Assembly (NCBI RefSeq): GCF_033441515.1
Contig: NZ_JAWQJT010000003.1
Coordinates: forward strand, 806,001-870,000
Source of the DNA: Amycolatopsis solani
GTDB lineage: Bacteria > Actinomycetota > Actinomycetes > Mycobacteriales > Pseudonocardiaceae
Direction: 5' to 3'
DNA length: 64,000 nt
The notes under the pieces are model-generated. The model had not been told where the DNA came from. It saw nothing but the letters and a program-made list of their open reading frames with translations, and did no database searches. Shown here in pieces: positions 7,935 to 18,938 of the stretch. How positions within the stretch are numbered: the first letter of the stretch is position 1; each line of letters begins with the position of its first letter. Both the position numbers and the translations under genes were made by a program.

Positions 7935-9165
7935 CTGCCCGGAAGTACAGGAACCGCGGTTTCGTGCGCAGGTTCGCCGCCCACTTCGGGTCGGCCGCCT
8001 CCGCCTCCGGGGCCGGCATCGGCTCCTCCAGCCGGTCCACCGCGAACCCCGCCTCGCGAACCGCGTTGAACGTCCAGCTCAGCGGGCGCCGGTAAAAGCG
8101 CACCACCTGGCCGGCCGGGAACTCGTCCTCCAGCAGCTCCAGCTCGAAGTAGTTCTCCCGGTCGAACCACCGCCAGTCCTCACCCGGGTGGTGCACCGAA
8201 AACACCAGCACCCCGCCGGGCTTCAAAACCCGGCGGAACTCCGCCAGCATCGGCGCCCAATCCTTCACGTAGTGGAGCACCAGCGAAGCCGTGATCACGT
8301 CGAAGGAACCCGACTCCAGCGAAAGCGGCTGAGTCACGTCCGCGACCTCGAAGCGGGCCACCGAACCGAACTTCCGCCGGGCCACGGAAACCATGCCCGG
8401 ACTCGCGTCCACACCCACGACATCCGCGCCCCGCGCGGCCAGCAACCCGCTCAAGTGCCCTGCCGCGCAACCGACGTCCAGTACCCGACGGCCCGACACG
8501 GCACCGGCCAGGGAGACGATCGCCGGCCGGTCGTACCACGCGTTCGTCACCGACGTTTCCGCGTGGGACGCGTAAGCCTCGCTGAAGTCGTCGTACTGCG
8601 CCGCACGGGCGCGGCCGAGGATTTCCTCGACCACCGCCGTTTTCGCGTCGGCGTAGTTCTGGACGTACTTCCACTCCTTCGCCGCGAGCTCCCGCTTCGT
8701 CGCGGCGTACAGCTCCCGCTCCGCGGGGTGCGCCCGCAGGCGGTCGCGGAACAGCCGGTAACGCGGGGTCTGGCCGTTGCCGGGCGAGTACACGTGGAGG
8801 TTGATGTTCGTGTCCGGGCCCTTGAACATCCGGTGCTTCTCCCAGCCGGGCTCCCGGATGGTCAGCCGGTAGCCCGCCGCCTCCAGGGCGGGGACGTAGG
8901 CGTCCTCGTCATCGGAATCCGGGACCTCCAGCAGGACGTCGACGATCGGCTTCGCGCACAGGCCGGGCACCGACGTCGAGCCGACGTGCTCCAGCACGAG
9001 GACCCGCTCCCCCAGCACTCGCCGGATCCGCGTGGCTTCGCGCTCGAAGAGCGCCGGCCACTCCGGGTCGTACTCGGCCAGCGTGACCGTCGAATTGAGT
9101 TTCGGTGGCTCGCCGACCCACGCGGCGGCGATCTCGGCCTCGCTCTGCGCTTCCTGACTGCTCAT
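7921..9165 (-). CDS. GrpB (UPF0157) nucleotidyltransferase-like domain fused to SAM methyltransferase
   Basis: 414 residues in two domains. Residues about 27-187 match the GrpB/UPF0157 family, a nucleotidyltransferase-fold group, with HVGSTSVPGLCAKPIVDVLL as its core and TNINLHVY later. Residues about 193-414 are a class I S-adenosylmethionine methyltransferase with motif I VLDVGCAAGHLSG (228-240) and a later LKPGGVLVFSVHHPG strand. GrpB domains are usually stand-alone, so the fusion suggests a shared small-molecule or nucleotide substrate. The start is ATG at 9165; the reading frame continues upstream only antisense to aroE. Substrates unknown. Confidence 0.85.
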   Translation of the reverse strand: MSSQEAQSEAEIAAAWVGEPPKLNSTVTLAEYDPEWPALFEREATRIRRVLGERVLVLEHVGSTSVPGLCAKPIVDVLLEVPDSDDEDAYVPALEAAGYRLTIREPGWEKHRMFKGPDTNINLHVYSPGNGQTPRYRLFRDRLRAHPAERELYAATKRELAAKEWKYVQNYADAKTAVVEEILGRARAAQYDDFSEAYASHAETSVTNAWYDRPAIVSLAGAVSGRRVLDVGCAAGHLSGLLAARGADVVGVDASPGMVSVARRKFGSVARFEVADVTQPLSLESGSFDVITASLVLHYVKDWAPMLAEFRRVLKPGGVLVFSVHHPGEDWRWFDRENYFELELLEDEFPAGQVVRFYRRPLSWTFNAVREAGFAVDRLEEPMPAPEAEAADPKWAANLRTKPRFLYFRAVSPA

Positions 9166-9209
9166 CCCCGGCAGACCCCCTTCGTTTTGGGCAGTCCGCC
9201 AGAATAGCG

Positions 9210-10064
9210 TCAGCCGATCGGCAGGGACAGCAGGTTTCCGGTCGCTTCGCGCAGCGCGTCCCGCATCGCCGCGCGCGGGGCCGGCTGGCCGGTGAAGTGC
9301 TCCGCCTGGCCGAACGCCTGGTGCAGCAGCATGTCCAGGCCGGTCGCGAGGCGGCCGCCCCGGGCCGCCACCGCTTCGGCCAGCGGGGTCGGCCACGGGT
9401 GGTAGATGACGTCGAGGACGTGCTCGATCGCCGCCAGCTCCGCCACGTGCGGGACCACCGCGGGCGGCGGGACCGTGTTCACCAGGACCGCCGACGACGC
9501 CAGCGCGGCGAAATCCGTGTCGGACCAGCGAAGGACGTCCACCTCGAGCGAAGCGCGCTTCGCCGCGTCGAGGGTTTCCGCCGCGCGGGCCGGTTCGCGC
9601 ACCACCAGGCGGACCTGGTGGACGCCGAGGGCCGCGAGGCCGACGACCGCCGCCGCCGCGGTGCCGCCCGCGCCGAGCACCACCGCCGTGTCGCCGGGGG
9701 ACGGCTCGTAGCCGCCCGCCGCGCGCAGGGCGCCGGTGACGCCATCCACATCGGTGCAGTCCGCGAGCCAGCCGCGGGACGTGCGGACCAGCGTGTTGGC
9801 CGCGCCGACCGCCGCCGCGCGCGGGGTCACCTCGGCCGCGTGGTCCAGCGCCGCGCGCTTGCCCGGCATGGTCACCGACAGCCCGGCCCACTCGGGGCCG
9901 AGGCCGTCGACCAGCGCCGGGAGCTCCTCGGCGCTCGTCTCGATCCGATCGTAGGTCCAGCCGGTCAGGCCGAGCGCGGCGAACGCGGCGCCGTGCAGCA
10001 CCGGGGACAGCGAGTGCGCCACCGGCTTGCCGAGCACGGCCGCCTTGCGAGGCTCAGATGACAC
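9210..10064 (-). CDS. aroE: Shikimate dehydrogenase
   Basis: 284-residue NADP-dependent enzyme that reduces 3-dehydroshikimate to shikimate in aromatic amino acid synthesis. It starts with the substrate-binding motif KPVAHSLSPVLHGAAF, has the catalytic lysine in SVTMPGKRAAL and the nucleotide-binding VVLGAGGTAAAAVVGL. The late LDMLLHQAFGQAEHFTG is also typical. The GTG start at 10064 overlaps the mltG stop by 11 bases, so the two are translationally linked. The order alaS, ruvX, mltG, aroE is widely conserved in actinobacteria. Confidence 0.94.
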   Translation of the reverse strand: MSSEPRKAAVLGKPVAHSLSPVLHGAAFAALGLTGWTYDRIETSAEELPALVDGLGPEWAGLSVTMPGKRAALDHAAEVTPRAAAVGAANTLVRTSRGWLADCTDVDGVTGALRAAGGYEPSPGDTAVVLGAGGTAAAAVVGLAALGVHQVRLVVREPARAAETLDAAKRASLEVDVLRWSDTDFAALASSAVLVNTVPPPAVVPHVAELAAIEHVLDVIYHPWPTPLAEAVAARGGRLATGLDMLLHQAFGQAEHFTGQPAPRAAMRDALREATGNLLSLPIG

Positions 10065-12540
10065 CGCGTTGCCTGGCCAGATCGCGGTTCCTGTTGTGCT
10101 CTTCGTTGGTGACCGCGAAGCAGGACAGGCCGTTCTTCTCGCACTTGACGAAGTAGACCCACTCCCCGGCCGGCGGGTGCACCGCGGCCTGGATCGCGTC
10201 CGCGCTCGGCACCGAGATCGGCGTCGGCGGCAACCCGGTGTTCTTGTACGTGTTGTACGCGCCGGACTTCGCGCGTTCGCCCTCGTCGGTCAGCAGCGTC
10301 GGCCGGTCCAGCACGTAGTTGACCGTGGAGTCCATCTGCAGCCGCATGTTGATCGCCAGCCGGTTGTAGATCACCCGCGAGAGCTTGCCGAAGTCGGCCT
10401 TCACCGCCTCGCGCTCGATGATCGACGCGATGATCAGCGTCTGGTACGGCGTCACGCCCGGACCGGTCGACTGCGGGCTCAGCCCGGCGTTCTGGATCGC
10501 CTCGGTCGAGGTCTTCACCAGCTGGCCGAGGATCTCCTGCGCGGTCGCTCCCGGCCGGACGTCGTAGAGGCCCGGCGCGATCAGGCCTTCCAGCCTGCGG
10601 TCCTTGCGGTCGGCCTTGTTCGCCGGCTCGACCGCCCAGTCCGGCGCGCCGAGCGCCTTCAGGTCGGCCGCGTCGACGGCCTTGCGGAAGTCGTCGGCGG
10701 ACACGCAGGTGCTCTTGCCGTCGATCTGCGCGCACGACGCCTTCGCCATCAGGCTGTACACGCCGGGCGTGACCTTGCCGTCGGGCTGGGTGATGTCGTC
10801 GAACTGCGTGTACGGCCGGACCTCCAGCTGACCGACGCGCGACGTCGGCGTGGTGATCCGGTCGACCGCGCTGGCCCCGGACATGTGCGACTTCATCACG
10901 TAGAAGCCGTGCTGGATCCGGGCCAGCTTCGGGTTGTCCTCGCCGGCCTTCACGAACGCCTTGCCGCTGGCGACGATGCCCGCGCTGGCGAGCTTCGCGC
11001 CGATCGCCGAAGTCGAGTCGCCGTCGTCGACCTGGAACAGCACGTCGCCGTCGCCGGCACCGTCGAAGTCCTCGTAGCCGAAGAACTTGGTGAAGCCGTA
11101 GTAGGCGCCGCCGGCGAGCAGGGCGATCACCGCGATCGCGGCGACCCAGCCCAGGAAGCGCTTGCCCTTCTTCTTCCGCGGCTTCGCCGGCTCGTCCTCG
11201 TAGTCGTCGTACTCCTCGTCGTACCCGGCCTCGTCGTAGCCGTCTTCGTACTCGTCGTACTCCGCGTACTCGTCGCCCTCGGCGAAGAACTCGTCGGGTT
11301 CCTCGTGGTCCGGCTCGGCCGGGGCCTGCGCCGGGATGATGTCGGTGGGCGGGTCGTCGCGCACCGGCGGGGGCGGCGGGCGCCGGCGCCGCGGGGGCGC
11401 TTCGGCACCGGGTTCGGGCACGCCGACAGAGCGGTCACCCGGCTGGCGGGACCGCCGCGGGGGCTCGGGGGCCGCGAGCCGGGGATCGAACTCGGCCTCG
11501 GGGTCGAGGGCGGCCTGCCGCCGGCGCGAATCGGCGTCGGGTTCGGCGGCCCGGCGGCGGCGCGGATCGGCGCCTTCGGCCGGGTCGGGTACCGGAGCCC
11601 GGCGGCCGGGCTCCCCGGCCTCGGGTTCGCCACGGCGGCGGCGCCGCGGCGGCTCGTCGTCGGGCACGCCACGCAAGCGGGTGACCGGGGCCTCGGCACC
11701 CTCGTCGACCGGTCCGCCGCGCAGGCGGGCGGCCTGCGCCTCGGCGGCCTCTTCCAGGTCGAGCATCGCCTGGTGGCGGCGCGCGGCTTCGGCCTCGGCC
11801 AGCTCTTCCGGGCTGGGCCGGCGACGGCGCCCGTCGTCCGGGTCCGGCTCGGGCGGCATCGCCTGACGGCGCGCGGCTTCGGCTTCGACCAGTTCTTCGG
11901 GGCTCGGCCGGCGACGGCGCGCGGCTTCGGCCTCGGCCACCTCTTCCGGGCCGAGACGGCGACGGCGCCCCTCGCCCGGGTCGGGCATCGCCTGGCGGCG
12001 GGCGGCTTCGGTCAGCTCGTCCGCAGTGGGACGGCGACGGCGGCCCTCGCCCGGATCCGGCTCGGGCATCGCCTGGCGGGAGGCCTCGGTCAGCTCCTCC
12101 GGGCCGGGACGGCGACGGCGGGCCTCGTCCGGGGCGGGACGGCGGCGCCGGGGTTCGGCGGGGTCCGGGGCCGCGCGACGGCGGCGTGGGGGCCCGTCGG
12201 CGCCCGCGTCGAGGCCGTGGCGGGCGCGGGCGGGGCCGGCGCGCTCGGCGTCACGGGGGTCGAAGTCGGCTTCGGCCGGGGGCAGGGCGGCCGGGGGCTC
12301 CAGGCGGCGACGGCGGCCGGCGGGCGGGGCGTCGGGGCCCGGCTCGGCGGGACGGCCGCGCCGGGACGGCTGGGGCAGGTCGTACTCGCCGCTGTGCCGC
12401 GACGCCTGCGGCAGCTCGTGGAACCCGCTCGCGCGGGGGTCGTCACGGCGTGGTGCGGGACGGGACGGCGGCGGGGTGGCCGGTCCCGGTTCGCGGAGTC
12501 GCCTGCGCCCGCGTGGGGACTCAGGTGGCTGCTCGTTCAT
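10054..12540 (-). CDS. mltG: Endolytic murein transglycosylase MltG with a giant disordered N-terminus
   Basis: 828 residues; the usual size is 350-600. The C-terminal YceG domain (about 500-825) follows one membrane helix, FLGWVAAIAVIALLAGGAYY, from residue 462. The catalytic glutamate is in ASIIEREAV (Glu709). The enzyme cuts nascent glycan strands at the membrane. Residues 1-455 are cytoplasmic low-complexity sequence: repeated RRRRP-xx-EEL-x-EA-xx-RRQAMP units (about 115-270), Arg/Pro blocks and then an acidic Asp/Glu/Tyr stretch (about 405-450). ATG at 12540 overlaps the ruvX stop and has GGGAGG upstream. No stop or frameshift interrupts the extension. Confidence 0.9.
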   Translation of the reverse strand: MNEQPPESPRGRRRLREPGPATPPPSRPAPRRDDPRASGFHELPQASRHSGEYDLPQPSRRGRPAEPGPDAPPAGRRRRLEPPAALPPAEADFDPRDAERAGPARARHGLDAGADGPPRRRRAAPDPAEPRRRRPAPDEARRRRPGPEELTEASRQAMPEPDPGEGRRRRPTADELTEAARRQAMPDPGEGRRRRLGPEEVAEAEAARRRRPSPEELVEAEAARRQAMPPEPDPDDGRRRRPSPEELAEAEAARRHQAMLDLEEAAEAQAARLRGGPVDEGAEAPVTRLRGVPDDEPPRRRRRGEPEAGEPGRRAPVPDPAEGADPRRRRAAEPDADSRRRQAALDPEAEFDPRLAAPEPPRRSRQPGDRSVGVPEPGAEAPPRRRRPPPPPVRDDPPTDIIPAQAPAEPDHEEPDEFFAEGDEYAEYDEYEDGYDEAGYDEEYDDYEDEPAKPRKKKGKRFLGWVAAIAVIALLAGGAYYGFTKFFGYEDFDGAGDGDVLFQVDDGDSTSAIGAKLASAGIVASGKAFVKAGEDNPKLARIQHGFYVMKSHMSGASAVDRITTPTSRVGQLEVRPYTQFDDITQPDGKVTPGVYSLMAKASCAQIDGKSTCVSADDFRKAVDAADLKALGAPDWAVEPANKADRKDRRLEGLIAPGLYDVRPGATAQEILGQLVKTSTEAIQNAGLSPQSTGPGVTPYQTLIIASIIEREAVKADFGKLSRVIYNRLAINMRLQMDSTVNYVLDRPTLLTDEGERAKSGAYNTYKNTGLPPTPISVPSADAIQAAVHPPAGEWVYFVKCEKNGLSCFAVTNEEHNRNRDLARQRGVI

Positions 12541-13029
12541 CGGTCTCCCTCCCGGGCGCGGTGCGCAGCGGCGGCGTCGATCCAGGCCTGCAGGATCTCG
12601 ACGGCGGCGGCCTGGTCGACCACCGCGCGCTGCTTGCGGCCTTTGACCCCGCGCTGGGAGAGGATGCGGGATGCGGTGACCGTGGTCAGCCGCTCGTCGC
12701 CCAGCCGGACCGGCACGGGCGTTATCCGCCCGGCCAGGCGTTCAGCGTACGCGATCGCCAGCTCGGCCGCCGGACCCTGCCGGTTGGCGAGCGTTTTCGG
12801 CAGTCCCACGATCACCTCGACCACCTCGTGTTCGGTGACGAGGGCGGCCAGCTGGTCCAGATCACTGTCGTCGGTCGCATCGCGGGAGAGGGTAACCAAT
12901 GGCGAGGCGAGCACGGGGGCCGGATCGCTCAGCGCCACCCCGACCCGGACGGATCCGACATCCACCCCGAGCCGACGGCCGCGGCCCGGATCGCCTTCCC
13001 CAGGCCGATCCGGACCGCGGTTTCCGCGG

Positions 13030-13037
<8 letters not shown>
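12537..13037 (-). CDS. ruvX: YqgF/RuvX-type Holliday-junction resolvase-like nuclease
   Basis: About 166 residues with the RNase H-like fold. [15 protein letters not shown] supplies the first catalytic aspartate, [18 protein letters not shown] is the second strand motif and [10 protein letters not shown] lies near the end with the last acidic residue. YqgF proteins act in 16S rRNA 5' maturation or junction resolution. The start is uncertain. TTG at 13037, overlapping the alaS stop, is the first plausible codon; ATG at 13100 would overlap alaS by about 70 bases. The stop overlaps mltG in an ATGA, so the genes are co-translated. Confidence 0.85.
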
Positions 13038-15690
<2,653 letters not shown>

Positions 15691-15764
15691 GGGTCAGTCC
15701 TAGTAGCTGGGTGAGGAGAAACAGGGTCGGCGTCGGCGGCGGAAGGTTTCCGGGCAGGCCCGGA

Positions 15765-16070
15765 TCAGCCCTCCGCCCGGCGAGCTCGCCGGGCCGGGCG
15801 CCGCGCGGCGGCGGCGTGCCGTCCTTCGGCGCGGGGCGCCGAGACACCCGTGCGCTCCTCGACCATGTCGTGCAACTCCTGCTCCCGCTCGCTCATGCCC
15901 GCGCGCACCTCGGCGCCGAACGAACCCACGGCGCCGGCCAGCTCGCGCACGGCCTCTCCCAGGTTCGATGCTAACCCCGCCGGGGTGGCCTGACGAGCGG
16001 TTTCGGCGGCCTTGCGGGACAGGGCGACGCCGGCGACCACGCCGACGCCGAGCCAGAACAGCCGCCTCAT
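15765..16070 (-). CDS. Small membrane protein of the DUF6167 type
   Basis: 101 residues: an N-terminal membrane helix (MRRLFWLGVGVVAGVALSR), a helical middle (about 25-75) and a basic Arg/Ala-rich tail. This kind of protein regularly lies between the DUF948 gene and alaS in actinobacteria; function unknown. Its start overlaps the DUF948 stop by four bases (ATGA), implying paired synthesis, perhaps as partners in the membrane. The family name rests on context and length more than on a diagnostic motif. Confidence 0.7.
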   Translation of the reverse strand: MRRLFWLGVGVVAGVALSRKAAETARQATPAGLASNLGEAVRELAGAVGSFGAEVRAGMSEREQELHDMVEERTGVSAPRAEGRHAAAARRPARRARRAEG

Positions 16071-16453
16071 TTGCCGGCCTTCTTCGCGGCCTTCAGCGCG
16101 TTCTTCTTCTTGCGCGCGCGGATGGCCTTGGACAGGCCGTAGGACAGCGCCGCGGTCTTGACGAGCGGGCCGCCCAGCGTCGCGGTGAACACCGACGTCA
16201 GCGCGGAGACGTTGCCGGTGACGGCCTGCGCGTTCGACGTGATCCCGTCCACCCGCTCGAGCTGGGTGTTGACGTGCGTGATCGTCTGGTTCGCGCCGAT
16301 CAGCAGCGGGTCGGTGTTGCTGTTGGTGCGCTCGATCGCTTCGGTGGCCGCGTCCAGCGTCTTGCCGAGCTTGATCAGCGGGATCGCCAGCAGGACGACC
16401 AGCACCACGAATGCTCCTGCGGCGATCAACGCGGCGATCTGCCCTGCCGACAC
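16067..16453 (-). CDS. DUF948-family membrane-anchored protein
   Basis: 128 residues: an N-terminal membrane helix (about 5-27, ALIAAGAFVVLVVLLAIPLI) followed by a long amphipathic helical region (30-95) and a lysine-rich end (RARKKKNALKAAKKAGK). DUF948 proteins are conserved in Gram-positive bacteria, without a firm function. The GTG start has GAGGAGGG just upstream. It forms a pair with the downstream DUF6167-type gene in the conserved neighbourhood of alaS. Confidence 0.83.
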   Translation of the reverse strand: MSAGQIAALIAAGAFVVLVVLLAIPLIKLGKTLDAATEAIERTNSNTDPLLIGANQTITHVNTQLERVDGITSNAQAVTGNVSALTSVFTATLGGPLVKTAALSYGLSKAIRARKKKNALKAAKKAGK

Positions 16454-16582
16454 GGGCCCTCCTCGGATAAGCGGTCTTGGGTGCTGGTGAGGTTACCGCC
16501 TGGCCGGGTTCCCGACCGTGTCACCCCGCCGGGCCCGGAAAACGCCTCGCTCCTCGCCGTGGCGAGGCGGTAGACCGGGGCG

Positions 16583-17467
16583 ATGGGAGACGACGAAGGA
16601 CCCGGACGCCGGGTGCTCGCCGGACCGGGCGGCCCGGCGGCGGACGTGCTGGCCGCGTTGCCCGGTGCCGACCTGACCACGGTCCAGCTCGAGGTGGCCC
16701 GCCGCCGCGCGGCCCGCCTGACCGGGCCCGCCGTGCTGCGCCGCCACCGGGACGACCGGTTCGTGAAGCCGAGCCCGCTGCCGTCCGGGCTGCTGCGCCG
16801 CGTCGAGGACGCCCTGCTCGCGGCGGCCTCGCCGTTCGAGCTGGTGACGCTCTCGCCGCTGACGCCGCTCGGGACGCACTCGGCGGTGACCGGCCTGGCG
16901 CAGCACCGGGTCGTCCCGACCGGCCGCGGCACCGAGGTCGCCGCGGACCCCACGGCGGGCCTCGCCCTGGAGGCGGCGGTCCGGCGCACCGGCCCCGATC
17001 CGGTCCGGCTGGCGACGGTGCAGCGGGTGGTGCGCGCCCAGCGGGTCGCCGCCGGGCTGTTCGCGCACTTCTCGCTGTTCGGCGCGGTGACGGCGGGCCG
17101 CGACACCGGCGACCTGGGCTTCGAGCGGCAGCACGCCGCCGAGCACGCCCGGCTGATGGCCGCGGGCTGCCGGGCGCTGGGCGCGACGGAGGTGTCGCTC
17201 GGGGTCACCGTGCTGGACCCGCGGTTCGAGGGTCTGCTCGACGGAACCGGGGTACCGGTCCACCCGTTCCCGGACCGCGAAGGCGGCCGGGGCGGGTACT
17301 ACGAGGGCCTCTGCTTCAAGGTGTACGCGTCCTTCGGCGGCGAACTCGCCGACGTCGGCGACGGCGGCTTCACCCCGTGGACGCGGCGGCTGCTGGGGAA
17401 CGCGAAGGAGCGGCTGATGACGAGCGGCCTGGGCGTGGACCGCCTGGCGACGCTCCTCCCAGCCTGA
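16583..17467 (+). CDS. Orphan class II aminoacyl-tRNA-synthetase-like protein (HisS/HisZ-like)
   Basis: 294 residues. The C-terminal half reads like the HisS/HisZ catalytic fold: AHFSLFGAVTAGRD, then GGYYEGLCFKVYASFGGEL and an ending GLGVDRLATLL that resembles class II motif 3. Both a tRNA-binding domain and a typical motif 2 FRxE are missing, so it is unlikely to be a working synthetase. Related stand-alone modules act as HisZ regulators or amino-acid ligases. TAGACC seven bases before the ATG hints at a leaderless transcript. It interrupts the otherwise conserved path from rarA to DUF948. The assignment is from pattern only and moderate. Confidence 0.5.
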   Translation: MGDDEGPGRRVLAGPGGPAADVLAALPGADLTTVQLEVARRRAARLTGPAVLRRHRDDRFVKPSPLPSGLLRRVEDALLAAASPFELVTLSPLTPLGTHSAVTGLAQHRVVPTGRGTEVAADPTAGLALEAAVRRTGPDPVRLATVQRVVRAQRVAAGLFAHFSLFGAVTAGRDTGDLGFERQHAAEHARLMAAGCRALGATEVSLGVTVLDPRFEGLLDGTGVPVHPFPDREGGRGGYYEGLCFKVYASFGGELADVGDGGFTPWTRRLLGNAKERLMTSGLGVDRLATLLPA

Positions 17468-17468
17468 A

Positions 17469-17552
17469 GCGCCCCAATGTGGCGTTGGTTGCGTCCAGCG
17501 CACCCAATGTGGCGTTCGGTGCGTCTGACGCACCGAACGCCACATTGGGGCG
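17469..17552. repeat. Long palindromic intergenic repeat, family A (copy 1)
   Basis: Perfect 23-bp arms, 17503-17525 and 17527-17549, with a single T between them; the centre reads GCGTC-T-GACGC. An extra half copy, GCGCCCCAATGTGGCGTT, at 17469-17486 can pair with the same right arm, giving two competing folds. It lies between convergent genes and may terminate both. A second member is at 24116-24204. Confidence 0.85.
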
Positions 17553-17559
17553 CTTGGGG

Positions 17560-18405
17560 TCAGCGGGACTTGAGCACCGCGCGGTAGAGCACCGCCATGT
17601 CCTCTTCGCCGTGGCCCGCTTCGACGGCCGCCTCCAGGTGGGACTGCGCCGCACGGGCGCCCGCCACGTCGACGTCGTCGCCCGCGGCTTCCACCACCAG
17701 GCGAGCGTCCTTCGCCGCCAGGCCGGCCGGGAACGACGGCGGGTACTCGCCCGACAGCATCGCCGCACCCTTGACGTGCGCGTAGCCGGCGTCGAGGCCG
17801 CCGCCCTTGATCGTCTCCAGGAACAGCGACGGCTCCACCCCCAGCGCCGCGGCCAGGCCCAGGCTCTCCGCGGTGCCGTTGGTCAGCGCGAGCACCCAGG
17901 CGTTCATGACCAGCTTCAGCCGGCTGCCCTGGCCCGCCGGGCCGAGCCACTGCGTCTTCACGGCGACCGCGTCGAACACCGGCGTCGCCTTCGGGCGGGC
18001 TTCCTCCGGGCCGGACGCCAGCACCTGCAGCTGTGCCTGCTCCGCCGGCTGGCGGGTGCCGAGCACGGGCGCGTCGACGAACACCACGCCGGCCTTCTCC
18101 GCGGCCGCGGCGAGGCGGTCGGTCCAGTCGAGGCCGACCGTGCTCATCTGCAGCCACAACGTGCCCGGCGCGGGCGAAGCGGCTTCGAACGCTTCGGCCA
18201 CGGCGGGACCGTCGGCGAGCATCGTCACGAGGGTGTCCGCGCCCTCGGCGGCCGAAGCCGCCGAATGTGCGACGGTGGCGACGTCGGCGAGGGGTTCGGC
18301 CTTGGCGCGGGTCCGGTTCCAGACCCGGACGCCGAGGCCCGCCTTCGCGATGTTGGCCGCCATCGGCGCGCCCATGATTCCGGTTCCGAGAAACGCGACG
18401 CTCAT
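17560..18405 (-). CDS. NAD(P)-dependent oxidoreductase, 3-hydroxyisobutyrate dehydrogenase family
   Basis: 281 residues of the beta-hydroxyacid dehydrogenase family. The N-terminal cofactor site is AFLGTGIMGAPMAANIAKAG, the substrate motif region is DAPVLGTRQPAEQAQL, and the catalytic lysine is in GSRLKLVMNAWVLALTNG. Family members oxidise 3-hydroxyisobutyrate, tartronate semialdehyde or gamma-hydroxybutyrate; which one applies here cannot be told. The start ATG at 18405 begins the cofactor strand at once. Only 26 bp separate it from the upstream VOC-family gene, so they may share a transcript. Confidence 0.87.
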   Translation of the reverse strand: MSVAFLGTGIMGAPMAANIAKAGLGVRVWNRTRAKAEPLADVATVAHSAASAAEGADTLVTMLADGPAVAEAFEAASPAPGTLWLQMSTVGLDWTDRLAAAAEKAGVVFVDAPVLGTRQPAEQAQLQVLASGPEEARPKATPVFDAVAVKTQWLGPAGQGSRLKLVMNAWVLALTNGTAESLGLAAALGVEPSLFLETIKGGGLDAGYAHVKGAAMLSGEYPPSFPAGLAAKDARLVVEAAGDDVDVAGARAAQSHLEAAVEAGHGEEDMAVLYRAVLKSR

Positions 18406-18431
18406 GCCCTCATCGTGCCCGGAAAGCGCGC

Positions 18432-18809
18432 TCAGTAATCACCGAGGAGGCAGAACGGGTGACCCGCCGGGTCGGCGTAGACGCGCCAGCCGCGGCCGCC
18501 GAGGTCCGGGTCGAGGAGGCGCCCGCCGTGCTGCAGGACCTGGCGGTGGGACTCGCGGAAGTCGTCGACCTCGAAGTCGAGGTGGAACTGCTGCGGGAAG
18601 CCCGGGTCCGGCCAGCGCGGCGGCCGGTAGTCGAGCGACCGCTGGAAACCCAGGACGAATCCGCCGACGTGCAGGGTGGACCAGTCTTCGTCGACCCGCC
18701 ACCGCGGATCGGGCCGGTCCACCTCGCCGCCGAGCAGAGCCTGGTAGAAGTGGGCCAGCACGACCGGTTCCGGGCAATCCAGGACGATGCACTGCAGCGT
18801 CGCGGGCAC
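18432..18809 (-). CDS. VOC-superfamily (glyoxalase-like) protein
   Basis: 125 residues with two beta-alpha-beta-beta-beta units: QCIVLDCPEPVVLAHFYQALLGGE at the start and FHLDFEVDDF near residue 75, ending WRVYADPAGHPFCLL. Members are metal-dependent lyases, dioxygenases or drug-binding proteins. No substrate is indicated. The GTG start has AGGAGG upstream. Divergent proteins of this type are common in actinobacteria. The 129 bp between this gene and rarA contain no further gene that I can see. Confidence 0.8.
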   Translation of the reverse strand: MPATLQCIVLDCPEPVVLAHFYQALLGGEVDRPDPRWRVDEDWSTLHVGGFVLGFQRSLDYRPPRWPDPGFPQQFHLDFEVDDFRESHRQVLQHGGRLLDPDLGGRGWRVYADPAGHPFCLLGDY

Positions 18810-18938
18810 GGGTTCGCCTCCTGCCGTAACCGGGACCCGGTTCGGGCCACGTCAAGGGGCGAAGCTTACGAAACCCGATGATCTTGAACGCCGCGGCCCG
18901 CCCCGGTGATCAAGCACCCGCACTTTGTTCCGCCGTGG

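Noticed and set aside
9166..9891. N-terminal extension of the GrpB-methyltransferase frame
   Set aside because: It is antisense-like translation of aroE with Gly/Arg-rich composition. The GrpB domain starts soon after ATG 9165.
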